This document shows, piece after piece, positions 1-8,800 of a stretch of 64,000 nucleotides of DNA. The notes below the pieces were generated by a model. That model saw nothing but the letters and a program-made list of their open reading frames with translations, was not told where the DNA came from and did not search any database. Within the stretch, counting starts at the first letter, position 1. Every line of letters starts with the position of its first letter. A program made the position numbers and the translations under genes. The stretch covers positions 109,238-173,237 of the forward strand of contig JAKLJP010000013.1 of NCBI GenBank assembly GCA_023151115.1, in the 5' to 3' direction. The stretch is from Anaerolineae bacterium (lineage in GTDB: Bacteria > Chloroflexota > Anaerolineae > 4572-78 > J111).

Positions 1-493
1 GCTCGTCGTGCGCGCCGCCGCTGGCTTTGGTGGTCGGGGTGATGACCGGCTCGGGCAGCGGGTCGTTTTTAGCCAGGCCCGGCGGTAGCTCCAGGCCGTA
101 GGGCCGTTCGACCCCTTGGTTATACAACGTCCAGAGCGAGGTCGAGGTAACGCCGGTGAGGTAGCCGCGCACAATCACCTCAACCGGCAGGGCCTCGGCT
201 TCACGGGCGATGGTCACATTAGGGTCGGGCACGGCCACCACATGGTTGGCAACGATGGGCGCAAGCTGCTCAAACCACCAGGCGCTAAGCTGGTTGAGCA
301 CCTGGCCTTTGTAGGGAATCGCCCCCAGCACCCGGTCAAAGGCCGAAACCCGGTCGGTGGTGATCAAGACCCGCTGCCCCCCGGCCAGGTAAATATCGCG
401 CACCTTGCCCTCCAGCCGAGGCCCCAACCCCGGCAAATCCACCCGCAGCAGGGTGTGGGGGATGGCGGCAATCAATTCTTCAATGGACAGCAT
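1..493 (-). CDS. purC: Phosphoribosylaminoimidazole-succinocarboxamide synthase (SAICAR synthetase), 3' part outside window
   Basis: PurC joins aspartate to CAIR, an ATP-dependent step of purine synthesis in the cytosol. Only the first 164 codons are in the window; the frame runs open off the left edge. The N-terminus reads [16 protein letters not shown], followed by GKVRDIY (about residues 29-35), TTDRVSAFD (45-53) and [11 protein letters not shown], all typical of the ATP-binding half of PurC. The ATG is preceded by AGAGAGGTGAGTG, a reasonable ribosome-binding site. It is the last visible gene of the minus-strand run guaB-purL-purQ-purC. A word hairpin (509-575) fills nearly the whole gap to purQ. 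Confidence 0.93.
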   Translation of the reverse strand, partial: MLSIEELIAAIPHTLLRVDLPGLGPRLEGKVRDIYLAGGQRVLITTDRVSAFDRVLGAIPYKGQVLNQLSAWWFEQLAPIVANHVVAVPDPNVTIAREAEALPVEVIVRGYLTGVTSTSLWTLYNQGVERPYGLELPPGLAKNDPLPEPVITPTTKASGGAHDE

Positions 494-508
494 CACTCAC
501 CTCTCTGG

Positions 509-575
509 AAAGGATGAAGGATGAAGGCGGAAGGCGGAAAAAATTTCATCCTTCATCCTTCCGCCTTCATCCTTT
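509..575. repeat. Word hairpin, GAAGGATGAAGG/CGGAAGG word, between purQ and purC
   Basis: The left arm repeats AAGGATG and AAGGCGG; after a short A/T centre the right arm is the reverse complement (CATCCTTCATCC, CCGCCTTCATCC). The element ends exactly at the purQ stop codon and occupies the purQ-purC spacer. The same word is found inside purL at 3741-3814. It has no T-run like a standard terminator; a role in mRNA 3'-end protection or polarity is inference. Confidence 0.85.
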
Positions 576-1361
576 TCAAAGCTCTCCGGCGTAACGAATC
601 CCATTCTCAAACAGCGGCAGACCCGACAGGCCGCGCTGGCCGCGATGATATTGGGGGTGCTGCGGCGGGAAAAGATGGTTTTCCGGGTGGGGCATCAGCC
701 CCAGGATGGTTCCCCCTGAATTACAGACCCCGGCAATCCCGGCCTGAGAGCCGTTGGGGTTCCAGGGATAACCCGACGGCTGGCCCTGGGCGTCCACATA
801 ACGCAGGGCAACGCCGCCCCTGGCTTCGATTTCGGAGAGGGCGGCGGCATCACGGGCCACAAAGCGGCCCTCGCCGTGGGCGACGGGGCAGTAAATCGGG
901 TCGCTCAGGCCGCGGGTGAAGACGCACGGGCTGTTAGGCTGCGGCTGCAAATAGACCCAGCGGCACTCGAACTGGGCCGAGGCGTTGCGGGTGAGGGTGG
1001 CGCTAGTGGTCGAACCATTGGCCGGATCGCTGCCGCCCGGCAGCAGCCCGGCTTTGACCAAAGCCTGGAAGCCGTTGCAAATGCCCAACACCGGCCGCCC
1101 GGCGGCGATAAAGGCGGCCACTTCGCCGGCCAGCCGGTGGCGCAGGGCCACGGCCCACAATTTGCCCGCGCCCAGGTCGTCGCCGTAGGAAAAGCCGCCG
1201 GGCAGGACCAACATCTGGTAATCCAGTAGCCGCCGCTCGCCGGCCGCCAGGCTGTTGATGTGGACAATCTCCGGCAGTCCGCCGGCCAGCTCGCAGGCCC
1301 AGGCCACGTCGCGGTCGCGGTTAGAGCCGGTGGCGTGGAGGATGAGGATTTTGGGTTTCAT
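576..1361 (-). CDS. purQ: Phosphoribosylformylglycinamidine synthase subunit I, glutaminase
   Basis: PurQ is the class I glutamine amidotransferase subunit that gives ammonia to PurL for FGAR to FGAM conversion. It has 261 residues, at the long end for PurQ. Visible motifs are LVLPGGFSYGDD (about 51-62), the nucleophile elbow GICNGFQ with Cys95, HGEGRF in the middle, and MPHPE near the C-terminus supplying the His and Glu of the catalytic triad. It lies downstream of purL in the same direction, with a 228-bp spacer that contains a word hairpin (1461-1555). Its stop codon directly abuts another word hairpin. Confidence 0.96.
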   Translation of the reverse strand: MKPKILILHATGSNRDRDVAWACELAGGLPEIVHINSLAAGERRLLDYQMLVLPGGFSYGDDLGAGKLWAVALRHRLAGEVAAFIAAGRPVLGICNGFQALVKAGLLPGGSDPANGSTTSATLTRNASAQFECRWVYLQPQPNSPCVFTRGLSDPIYCPVAHGEGRFVARDAAALSEIEARGGVALRYVDAQGQPSGYPWNPNGSQAGIAGVCNSGGTILGLMPHPENHLFPPQHPQYHRGQRGLSGLPLFENGIRYAGEL

Positions 1362-1460
1362 CTATTCAGGTGGTTCCTATATTTAATGTATCAAGGCTCA
1401 ATAGCACGCAGATAACGCATACTGCGCCGATTTTACCGGGACAAACCAGAGTCAAAAAGG

Positions 1461-1555
1461 AACGCAGAGTTACGCGGAGACTTCACAGAGACACGCGGAG
1501 AATCTGAAAATTCCTCTGTGAAGCTCTGTGACTTCTCTGTGTCCCTCTGCGTAAC
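1461..1555. repeat. Long word hairpin between purL and purQ
   Basis: The left arm is built from ACGCAGAG, TTACGCGGAG, ACTTCACAGAG and ACACGCGGAG; the right arm from CTCTGTGAAG, CTCTGTGACTTC, TCTCTGTGTCC and CTCTGCGTAAC. Arms of about 40 nt pair imperfectly. It takes up most of the 228-bp purL-purQ spacer. Confidence 0.8.
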
Positions 1556-1589
1556 AACTCTTTGCTGACTGTACAAGAAGCCATCCCAT

Positions 1590-4574
1590 CTACAAATGCC
1601 CTCGCCAGGCGTGCTCGATGGCTGGCAAGTTGGTCTCAATGACGGGCTGATAGTTCGAGCCATAAAATAGCAGCTTGGTGTCCGTCCGAACCGTCCCCAC
1701 AAGGGCCAGTGGTAGCCCATCCAATTCGGTCTCAAAAGCAGGCGCATCCTCCGGCGCAACCTCAATCAAAAAACGGCCCAACGACTCGCTGAAAGCAATG
1801 GCATCGGCCCGCTCAAGGCCGGGAACGTGGGGCACGGCGGCCAAGTTCAATTCCAACCCCAGCCCACCGCCTAGCGCCATCTCCGCCGCAGCGACGGCCA
1901 GCCCGCCTTCGGAGCAGTCGTGGCAGGCGCGAACCAATCCCGCGCTGATGGTCCGGTGCAGCGCCCGGAAGGTTTCAAGCCCGGCCGCGGGTGGCTGCGG
2001 AACTTGCCCGCCGGCCAGCCCGTGCTGCTGGTAGTAGGCCGAGCCGCCCAGTTCGGCCCCGGTCAGGCCGAGCAGATACAGCCGGTTGCCGGGCTGTTTC
2101 AGATCCGACGTGACGGTGCGGGCCACATCCGGCACAATGCCCACCGCCGAAATGAGCAGGGTGCCGGGGATGGCGTGCTTCTGGCCGTCGGCCCCGGTGT
2201 ACTCGTTGTTCAAGCTGTCTTTGCCGGAGATAAAAGGGGCGTTATAGGCCACCGCCGCGTCGTAGCAGCCCTGGGCGCAGCGGACCAGGCTGCCCAGCCG
2301 GTCGGGCAGCTTGGGGTTGCCCCAACAGAAATTGTCCAGCAGGGCCACCTGGTCGGGGTCGGCCCCTACGGCCACACAGTTGCGCATGGCCTCGTCTATG
2401 GCGGCCCAGGCCATCGCGTAAGGGTCCAGCCGGCCATAAGCCGGATTGATGCCGGCGGATAGGGCCACTCCGCGCACCGGCGCACCCGGCGGCAAGTCGC
2501 GCAGAGCGTCGAGCGGAGCCAGGACGGCGGCATCGCCGGGACCAAGACCCGCCGGGCCGACAAAAGGTTTGACCACGCTGCCGCCCTGCACCTCGTGATC
2601 GTACTGGCGGACAATAGCCTCTTTGCTGCGGGTGTCGGGCCGGGCCAGCAGGGCCAGCAGGTCGGCGGTTAAATCGAGGGGACAGGGAAGCTCTTCGGTG
2701 GTCAGAGCCGGGGCGGTCCAGACCGCTTGGAGGTGACGCCGGGGCAGGCCGTGGTGCAAAAATTCGACTGCCAGCCGGCCCACCTGCTGCTGATGATACC
2801 ACAGTTCCAGGCAGCCGCTGCCGCTGAAAACGCCCAGATCGGTCGCTTCGATGTCCAAGCCCTGGCAGATGGCCTGCAAGCGCGGCCAGGCCGCCGGGGG
2901 CACGGCCAGAACCATACGCTCCTGGGCTTCGCTCAGCCAGATTTCCCAGGGTTTCAGGCCGGGGTATTTGAGCGGGACCCGCTCCAGGTGGATGACGGCC
3001 CCCAATTCCTGGGCCATCTCGCCAATGGCCGAGGACAGGCCGCCGGCTCCGCAGTCGGTAATGGCAGTGTACAAGCCTTCGGCGCGGGCCAGCAGCACCG
3101 CTTCGAGGGTCTGTTTTTCGTGGATGGGGTGGCCGATTTGGACCGCGCTGCCGGCGACTGCGCCCGTTTCGTGGGTCATTTCCATCGAGGAAAAGGTCGC
3201 GCCGCGCAGCCCATCCCGGCCGGTGCGCCCGCCAATGACCACCACCCGGTCGCCGGGGTTGGGTTGGGTGACGTGCGCTCCACGCGGGACCAGCCCCAGG
3301 CAGCCGCAAAAGACCAGCGGGTTGGCGGTGTAGCCGGGATCATACAACACCGCCCCGTTGACAGTCGGAATGCCCATCTTGTTGCCGTAATCTTCGATGC
3401 CGGCGGTAACTCCGGCGGCGATGCGGCGCGGGTGCAGCACCCCGGCAGGCAGGTCGGCCAGCGGCAAATCGGGCGGGCCGAAGCAGAGGACATCGGTGTT
3501 AGCGATGGGCCGGGCGCTGACGCCGATAATATCACGCACCACCCCGCCGACGCCGGTATTGGCCCCGCCAAACGGCTCCAGGGCCGAGGGGTGGTTGTGG
3601 GTTTCTACCTTGAAGGCCAGGTCAAAATTTTCGTCAAAAGCAATCACCCCGGCGTTGTCTACAAAAGCCGAGCGCACCCAGGGCTTGTTGACTCGCTCGG
3701 TGGCGGCGCGGATGTAGGTGTTGAGCAGGCCGTCAATTTGGGAAGGATGAAGGATGAAGGATGAAGGATGAAAGCTCTTCGCTTCATCCTTCATCCTTCC
3801 GCCTTCATCCTTTTCTTCATACGTGATGAAGGCTTTGAAGGTTTTGTGGACGCAGTGTTCGGACCAGGTTTGGGCCAGCATTTCCAGTTCGACATCGCTG
3901 GGTTCGCGCCCTTCCCGGCGGTAATAGTTCTGGATGGCCTGCATTTCGGCCAGATCGAGCGACAGCCGCCGGACGGCGCTGAGATGTTCCAGTTCGGTGT
4001 CGGTGGCCTCGGTCAGGGAGATGATCTCGACCTGGGCCGTGCCGTCTGGGTCGGGGAGGCTGGTGATAAAGGGTGGAGCGATGAACCCGTTGAGGGTGTA
4101 GGTCTGGATGACCTCGTTGACCAGTAAACGGTCGGCGATGCGCCGGGCGGTCGGTTCGTCGAGGGGACCGGTGAGGGTGTAGCGTTTGCCGGTGGCCGCC
4201 GCAGCCAGCCCGGTCAGCCCCAGCAGACGGCTGCCTTCGAGCAGGCTTTCGGCCACGCTGTCGGTGACGCCGGGCAGGAGGGTGACTTCGAGGGTGAAGG
4301 GGGGGTGGGGGTTGGAGATTGGAGATTGGAGATTGTTTTCGGCGAGGGGGGCGAGCGGCTGCCAGGTGGCTTGTTCGACGACAGGATCGTGGAGCAGGGC
4401 GTTGGTGAGACGCTGGACGGTTGGCTCATCCAGGTCGCCTTGCAAAAAGTAGAGATCGGTCACGGCGACGGTGCGCAGGTTTTCGACCCCCAGCGCCCCG
4501 GCCTGCTGCCGGATCGCTTCGCCGCGCGCGTCGGGGAACTCTGGTTTGGTGGAAACTTCGACCCGGTAGATCAT
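1590..4574 (-). CDS. purL: Phosphoribosylformylglycinamidine synthase subunit II with N-terminal PurS-like duplication
   Basis: PurL makes FGAM from FGAR, ATP and ammonia. The 994-residue protein is longer than stand-alone small PurL (about 720-750) because of an N-terminal extension. Residues 1-74 and about 93-165 are two PurS-like alpha/beta repeats (YRVEVSTKPEFPDARGEA; FTLEVTLLPGVTDSVAES), a fused PurS. The PurL core follows: WSEHCVHKTF (238-247), KVETHNHPSAL, the glycine-rich GGTGRDGLRGATF region and later GADPDQVALLDNFCWG. Residues about 253-277 are encoded by a word hairpin inserted in frame. The inter-repeat linker (80-92) is encoded by three GGAGATT units (complement strand). No separate purS was seen, consistent with the fusion. 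Confidence 0.95.
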   Translation of the reverse strand: MIYRVEVSTKPEFPDARGEAIRQQAGALGVENLRTVAVTDLYFLQGDLDEPTVQRLTNALLHDPVVEQATWQPLAPLAENNLQSPISNPHPPFTLEVTLLPGVTDSVAESLLEGSRLLGLTGLAAAATGKRYTLTGPLDEPTARRIADRLLVNEVIQTYTLNGFIAPPFITSLPDPDGTAQVEIISLTEATDTELEHLSAVRRLSLDLAEMQAIQNYYRREGREPSDVELEMLAQTWSEHCVHKTFKAFITYEEKDEGGRMKDEAKSFHPSSFILHPSQIDGLLNTYIRAATERVNKPWVRSAFVDNAGVIAFDENFDLAFKVETHNHPSALEPFGGANTGVGGVVRDIIGVSARPIANTDVLCFGPPDLPLADLPAGVLHPRRIAAGVTAGIEDYGNKMGIPTVNGAVLYDPGYTANPLVFCGCLGLVPRGAHVTQPNPGDRVVVIGGRTGRDGLRGATFSSMEMTHETGAVAGSAVQIGHPIHEKQTLEAVLLARAEGLYTAITDCGAGGLSSAIGEMAQELGAVIHLERVPLKYPGLKPWEIWLSEAQERMVLAVPPAAWPRLQAICQGLDIEATDLGVFSGSGCLELWYHQQQVGRLAVEFLHHGLPRRHLQAVWTAPALTTEELPCPLDLTADLLALLARPDTRSKEAIVRQYDHEVQGGSVVKPFVGPAGLGPGDAAVLAPLDALRDLPPGAPVRGVALSAGINPAYGRLDPYAMAWAAIDEAMRNCVAVGADPDQVALLDNFCWGNPKLPDRLGSLVRCAQGCYDAAVAYNAPFISGKDSLNNEYTGADGQKHAIPGTLLISAVGIVPDVARTVTSDLKQPGNRLYLLGLTGAELGGSAYYQQHGLAGGQVPQPPAAGLETFRALHRTISAGLVRACHDCSEGGLAVAAAEMALGGGLGLELNLAAVPHVPGLERADAIAFSESLGRFLIEVAPEDAPAFETELDGLPLALVGTVRTDTKLLFYGSNYQPVIETNLPAIEHAWRGHL
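3741..3814. repeat. Word hairpin inserted in frame within purL
   Basis: Four AGGATGA units are followed by AGCTCTTCG and then the reverse complement TTCATCCTTCATCC and CCGCCTTCATCC. The word matches the intergenic hairpin at 509-575. Translated in the purL frame it gives about 25 low-complexity polar residues (EEKDEGGRMKDEA, HPSSFILHPSQ) between KTFKAFITY and IDGLLNTYIRAATE, two segments normally close together in PurL. The reading frame is kept. Confidence 0.9.
4313..4334. repeat. Single-arm word repeat (GGAGATT x3) in the purL linker
   Basis: Three exact GGAGATT copies at 4314-4334. In purL they encode the Asn/Ser/Pro-rich linker between the two PurS-like repeats. No complementary arm is adjacent, so this may be half of a word hairpin or an independent expansion. 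Confidence 0.7.
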
Positions 4575-4602
4575 GGGAAGTCCAGCTTTTCTCCTTCATA
4601 AA

Positions 4603-4672
4603 TAGACCGCCGACGGCTGACCGCCGAAAGACATTTTCATTGTTGGTGGCGTGCCACAGGTTCGTGAACACG
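4603..4672. repeat. Dispersed repeat, copy 1 (GACCGCCGACGG...)
   Basis: The segment begins GACCGCCGACGGC and continues through CCGAAAGRCA, ATTGNTGGTGG and a GTTYGTGA-like end. A related copy is at 24023-24088. Part of the same end (CTCGTGACGACTCC) recurs at about 4777-4790, so the guaB-purL spacer may be a composite with a word hairpin in the middle. I do not recognise the family. Confidence 0.55.
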
Positions 4673-4689
4673 CCTCTGAAAATAGACTA

Positions 4690-4740
4690 CTGGAGTGCAA
4701 AGCTTGCTTTGCCAAGTCGCAAGGCAAGCCTTGCACTCCA
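4690..4740. repeat. TGGAGTSCAAAG-family hairpin, copy 1
   Basis: TGGAGTGCAAAGCTTGCTTTGCC pairs with GGCAAGCCTTGCACTCCA in the guaB-purL spacer. Relatives are at 8715-8763 (TGGAGTCCAAAGCTTGC...GGTTTGGACTCCA) and 20488-20518. All three are about 30-50 bp and lie between or just after genes. Confidence 0.8.
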
Positions 4741-4805
4741 TTTTCACGCTGCGCGTCGGTGGTGTGCCGTCTGGCTCGTGACGACTCCTTTGTAAATAAA
4801 GGACG

Positions 4806-4873
4806 CGATGAGACGTGAGGTGATGAGGCGAAAGGTTCTTCGCCTCATCGCACCCTCGCGTCTTCGCCTCATT
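4806..4873. repeat. Word hairpin, GATGAGGCGAA word, abutting the guaB stop
   Basis: GATGAGACGTGAGG/TGATGAGGCGAAAG is followed by CTTCGCCTCATCGC and GCGTCTTCGCCTCAT. The element ends at the base before the guaB stop codon. Similar GAGGCGA words are used at 34793-34865 and 50315-50379. Confidence 0.82.
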
Positions 4874-6358
<1,485 letters not shown>

Positions 6359-6374
6359 TTACCTCCGGTAAAAC

Positions 6375-6417
6375 AAAAAACCCTACCCTTAGCGGTCTGT
6401 GCAGACAGCGGGTAGGA
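6375..6417 (-). terminator. Intrinsic terminator in the guaB leader (attenuator)
   Basis: On the minus strand CCTACCC (6410-6416) pairs with GGGTAGG (6382-6388). An inner GTCTG/CAGAC stem continues the hairpin, and GTTTTTT follows directly. It ends only about 10 nt before the guaB Shine-Dalgarno, so it must be bypassed for guaB expression from the upstream promoter. Confidence 0.8.
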
Positions 6418-6609
6418 TTTTGACTCGTCATTGAGCGCGCCCTTCAGCCCGCTACGTCGTTAGAGTTCAGTTAGATCAAACTTTCAAGGTCATTAAGTTA
6501 GCGCTTCAGGAACTGGACGAAACCGACGGGAACTTCTAAGTCCCGAGGCTCCGCCGAGTTCCGGTCGTTATAAGGAGGGTAGGAGAGTGGAGTCGCTAGA
6601 CTTATGCTT
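6375..6609 (-). promoter_or_regulatory. Structured guaB leader RNA, candidate riboswitch or attenuator
   Basis: Between the predicted promoter and guaB lies about 250 nt able to fold extensively. An outer GGAACT/AGTTCC stem encloses CGGGACTT-AG-AAG(T)TCCCG and a GC-rich arm. Near its 5' end, CCTACCCT (complement of 6576-6583) repeats the 5' arm of the terminator and could pair over 8 nt with the terminator 3' arm AGGGTAGG, giving a mutually exclusive antiterminator. It does not match the T-box, c-di-GMP, THF or cobalamin consensus sequences as I remember them. The class is unknown. Confidence 0.5.
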
Positions 6610-6615
6610 GAGCCT

Positions 6616-6645
6616 ATTGTAACACTTAACTGGACGATGGAGCAA
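6616..6645 (-). promoter_or_regulatory. Predicted sigma70-type promoter of guaB
   Basis: On the minus strand TTGCTC (complement of 6640-6645) and TACAAT (complement of 6616-6621) are separated by 18 bp. Transcription would start near 6609 and yield the long leader described above. Confidence 0.55.
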
Positions 6646-6693
6646 AATTGGACAAGGATTTGGGTTCTTATTTTACAAGTACTCTACCTCTAG

Positions 6694-6725
6694 CTCCTGA
6701 CCGGCAACGATCAGGAGTCTTTTTG
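6694..6725 (+). terminator. Intrinsic terminator, plus strand, no obvious upstream gene
   Basis: CTCCTGA-CCGGCAACGA-TCAGGAG followed by TCTTTTTG. The only upstream plus-strand sequence is antisense to guaB and its leader, so it may stop antisense transcription or define the 3' end of an unrecognised plus-strand RNA. Confidence 0.7.
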
Positions 6726-6741
6726 CTTACCCTCGCCTGAC

Positions 6742-6758
6742 TGATACTGTCAGTATCA
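6742..6758. promoter_or_regulatory. Operator-like palindrome upstream of the Dpp operon
   Basis: TGATACTGTCAGTATCA is a palindrome with 8-bp half-sites around one central base. It lies about 20 bp upstream of the predicted -35 of the following operon, a position suited to a dimeric regulator. The regulator is unknown. Confidence 0.5.
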
Positions 6759-6778
6759 CAAGTTGACCCTAATAGTCC

Positions 6779-6809
6779 TTGTCAAGAGGGTGGGCTGTTC
6801 AAGTATAAT
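6779..6809 (+). promoter_or_regulatory. Predicted promoter of the first peptide-type transporter operon
   Basis: TTGTCA (6779-6784) and a perfect TATAAT (6804-6809) are separated by 19 bp. The start codon of the receptor gene lies about 90 bp downstream, after an AGGAGGAG ribosome-binding site. A second strong Shine-Dalgarno-like AAGGAGGTGA at about 6820 is followed by no sensible reading frame. Confidence 0.5.
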
Positions 6810-6906
6810 ATCCGCTGCGAAAGGAGGTGAATCGCGATTAGCGTATAGTCTGGAATTGGAGGAGTACGTCAAACGTTGAACCAAAAAAAGTAGGAGGAGT
6901 CAAAAG

Positions 6907-8706
6907 ATGGCAGCAAAATTTAAGCCTCAATTCTTGAACTGTCTGGTTATTCTGGCCCTGGCCATGCTGGCAGGGGCATGTAGCCCAGCCGCCACCCCGG
7001 AAGTAGCCGCCCCAGCAGCGACCGAAGCACCAGAAGAAGCGTCCGCGCCAGCAGACACCGAAGCACCGGCGACCGAAGAAGCCGCGGCTGAACCGGTGGC
7101 GACGGAAGAACCGGCTGCTGAAGCCGCCCCGGCCGGCGATTTCAGTGGAACGGTCGTGGTTGGCGAGTGGCAGGAACCCAAAGGCTTGATTGGGCCGATT
7201 TTCTACCAGGCCCACACTTATGCGATTATTTACGCCATGTATTACGCGCCGCTGGCCCTGAACGATAAGGATGAGCTGGTACCCGAAATGCTGGCCGAAG
7301 TGCCAACCCTGGAAAACGGCGGCATCTCGGAAGATGGCAAAACCTACACCCTCAAATTCAAAGAGGGTTTCAAATGGCATGATGGCCAGCCGGTTACCTC
7401 GGCGGACTTTAAGTTTACCTGGGAGTTCATTATGAACCCCGATACCAAAGCCCAGACCACCGCGGGTTGGAATAAGATTGGCTCCATTGACACCCCTGAT
7501 GAGCTAACTGCTATCATCAATATGAATGAGCCTTATGCCCCGTTTGCCCCAACCACCCTGGCCCTGCCCATTCTGCCCAAACACGCCCTGGAAGGTGTGC
7601 CCGACCCCGGCAACAGCGAATTTGCCCGCAAACCGATTGGCAATGGTCCGTTTATGTTCAAAGAGTGGATTCCCGGTGATCGCCTGGAGGTGGTAGCTAA
7701 CCCCGACGCGCCCATTCCGGCCAAGCTGGAGAGCATTATCTTTAAGTTTGTGCCCGACATCAATACTCTGATTGCCCTGCTCCGCACCGGCGATGTAGAC
7801 CTGGGCTACGAGCTGCCCGAAAACCAGATTCCCGAACTGGAACAGATCGAAAACCTGACCGTTTCGGCCATCCCCGGCGTGGCCATTGAGCGCTATTACT
7901 TCAACCTGCGCGATCCTAAAGACCTGACCAAGCCTCATCCCATCTTCTCCGACATTAACGTGCGCAAGGCGTTGAGCATGGGTATGGATCGCTTTACCGT
8001 CGTGGACAAGATTCTGCAAGGTTATGGTCAGGTAGCCGTAACGGAGCTGGACAACACCACTTGGTTTAATGAAGAACTCAAGCCCGTTCCTTACGACCCC
8101 GAAGGGGCCAAGAAACTGCTCGATGAGGCCGGCTGGACGGTCGGGGCCGACGGCATCCGCGAGAAGGATGGCGTCCGGCTCAGCTTCAAACATTCCATGA
8201 CCACCGGCGACCCCATCCGCGAGAATATGCAGGTCTTTTTTCAGCAAAATCTGGCCGATATTGGGGCCGAGATGATCATTGACAACTATCCGGCGGCCAC
8301 CCTCTACGGTAGCTGCGCCGACGACGGCATCTTTGGCAAAAGCGCCTTTGATATGATGGGTTTCACCAACTTTCCACCGGGCATTGACATTACCGCCGAG
8401 TGGTCGGATTTCTTTTTGACCAGCACCATCAAAGATTGTGAGAAGAACCCGGCCGGCACCAACTCCTGGGGCTTTTCCGACCCGGCGGTTGACGAAGCCC
8501 TTGAATGTTCTGTGACCGAACTTGACCCGGATAAGCGGGTGGCCTGCATCAAAGAAGCCCAAAAGTTGATCTATGACCAATACGTGACCCTCTACACCTA
8601 TGACACCCTGAACATCATTGCCTACAATAATCGCGTCCAGGGGCTAAAGCCGACCGTTTTTGGCTGGCACCACTACAATTACCACGAGTGGTCGGTAGCG
8701 GAGTAA
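6907..8706 (+). CDS. ABC transporter substrate-binding lipoprotein, family 5 (DppA/OppA type)
   Basis: An extracytoplasmic receptor that would deliver peptides or similar solutes to the permeases encoded next. It has 599 residues. A signal peptide ends in the lipobox LAGAC, with the lipid-anchored Cys at residue 25, followed by an Ala/Glu/Pro/Thr-rich linker to about residue 78. The SBP_bac_5 fold follows (KEGFKWHDGQPVTSADFKFTWE; IGNGPFMFKEW; SDINVRKALSMGMDR). It is the first gene of the 6907-14137 cluster; a TGGAGT-family hairpin separates it from the permease, as often seen where the receptor is made in excess. No ATPase gene accompanies it. The ligand cannot be told from sequence. Confidence 0.9.
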   Translation: MAAKFKPQFLNCLVILALAMLAGACSPAATPEVAAPAATEAPEEASAPADTEAPATEEAAAEPVATEEPAAEAAPAGDFSGTVVVGEWQEPKGLIGPIFYQAHTYAIIYAMYYAPLALNDKDELVPEMLAEVPTLENGGISEDGKTYTLKFKEGFKWHDGQPVTSADFKFTWEFIMNPDTKAQTTAGWNKIGSIDTPDELTAIINMNEPYAPFAPTTLALPILPKHALEGVPDPGNSEFARKPIGNGPFMFKEWIPGDRLEVVANPDAPIPAKLESIIFKFVPDINTLIALLRTGDVDLGYELPENQIPELEQIENLTVSAIPGVAIERYYFNLRDPKDLTKPHPIFSDINVRKALSMGMDRFTVVDKILQGYGQVAVTELDNTTWFNEELKPVPYDPEGAKKLLDEAGWTVGADGIREKDGVRLSFKHSMTTGDPIRENMQVFFQQNLADIGAEMIIDNYPAATLYGSCADDGIFGKSAFDMMGFTNFPPGIDITAEWSDFFLTSTIKDCEKNPAGTNSWGFSDPAVDEALECSVTELDPDKRVACIKEAQKLIYDQYVTLYTYDTLNIIAYNNRVQGLKPTVFGWHHYNYHEWSVAE

Positions 8707-8714
8707 AGTTATCC

Positions 8715-8763
8715 TGGAGTCCAAAGCTTGCTTTGGTTATTCCAAACCAAGGTTTGGACTCCA
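8715..8763. repeat. TGGAGTSCAAAG-family hairpin, copy 2
   Basis: TGGAGTCCAAAGCTTGCTTTGG pairs with CCAAACCAAGGTTTGGACTCCA between the receptor and permease genes. It is closely related to 4690-4740. It may protect the upstream mRNA or reduce read-through into the permeases; this is inference. Confidence 0.82.
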
Positions 8764-8800
8764 TTTCCCGGCTTAGTTTCTTCTCCTCTCCGAGGCGGCT

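Noticed and set aside
2727..3764. Long open frame (345 codons) on the plus strand opposite purL
   Set aside because: It is a high-GC shadow of purL, lacks an RBS and recognisable motifs, and crosses the word hairpin.
6420..6725. A plus-strand structural RNA (tmRNA, 6S, RNase P or SRP type) ending at the 6694-6725 terminator
   Set aside because: No conserved tmRNA, RNase P or SRP sequence was found, and a minus-strand promoter, leader and terminator explain the structured region better.
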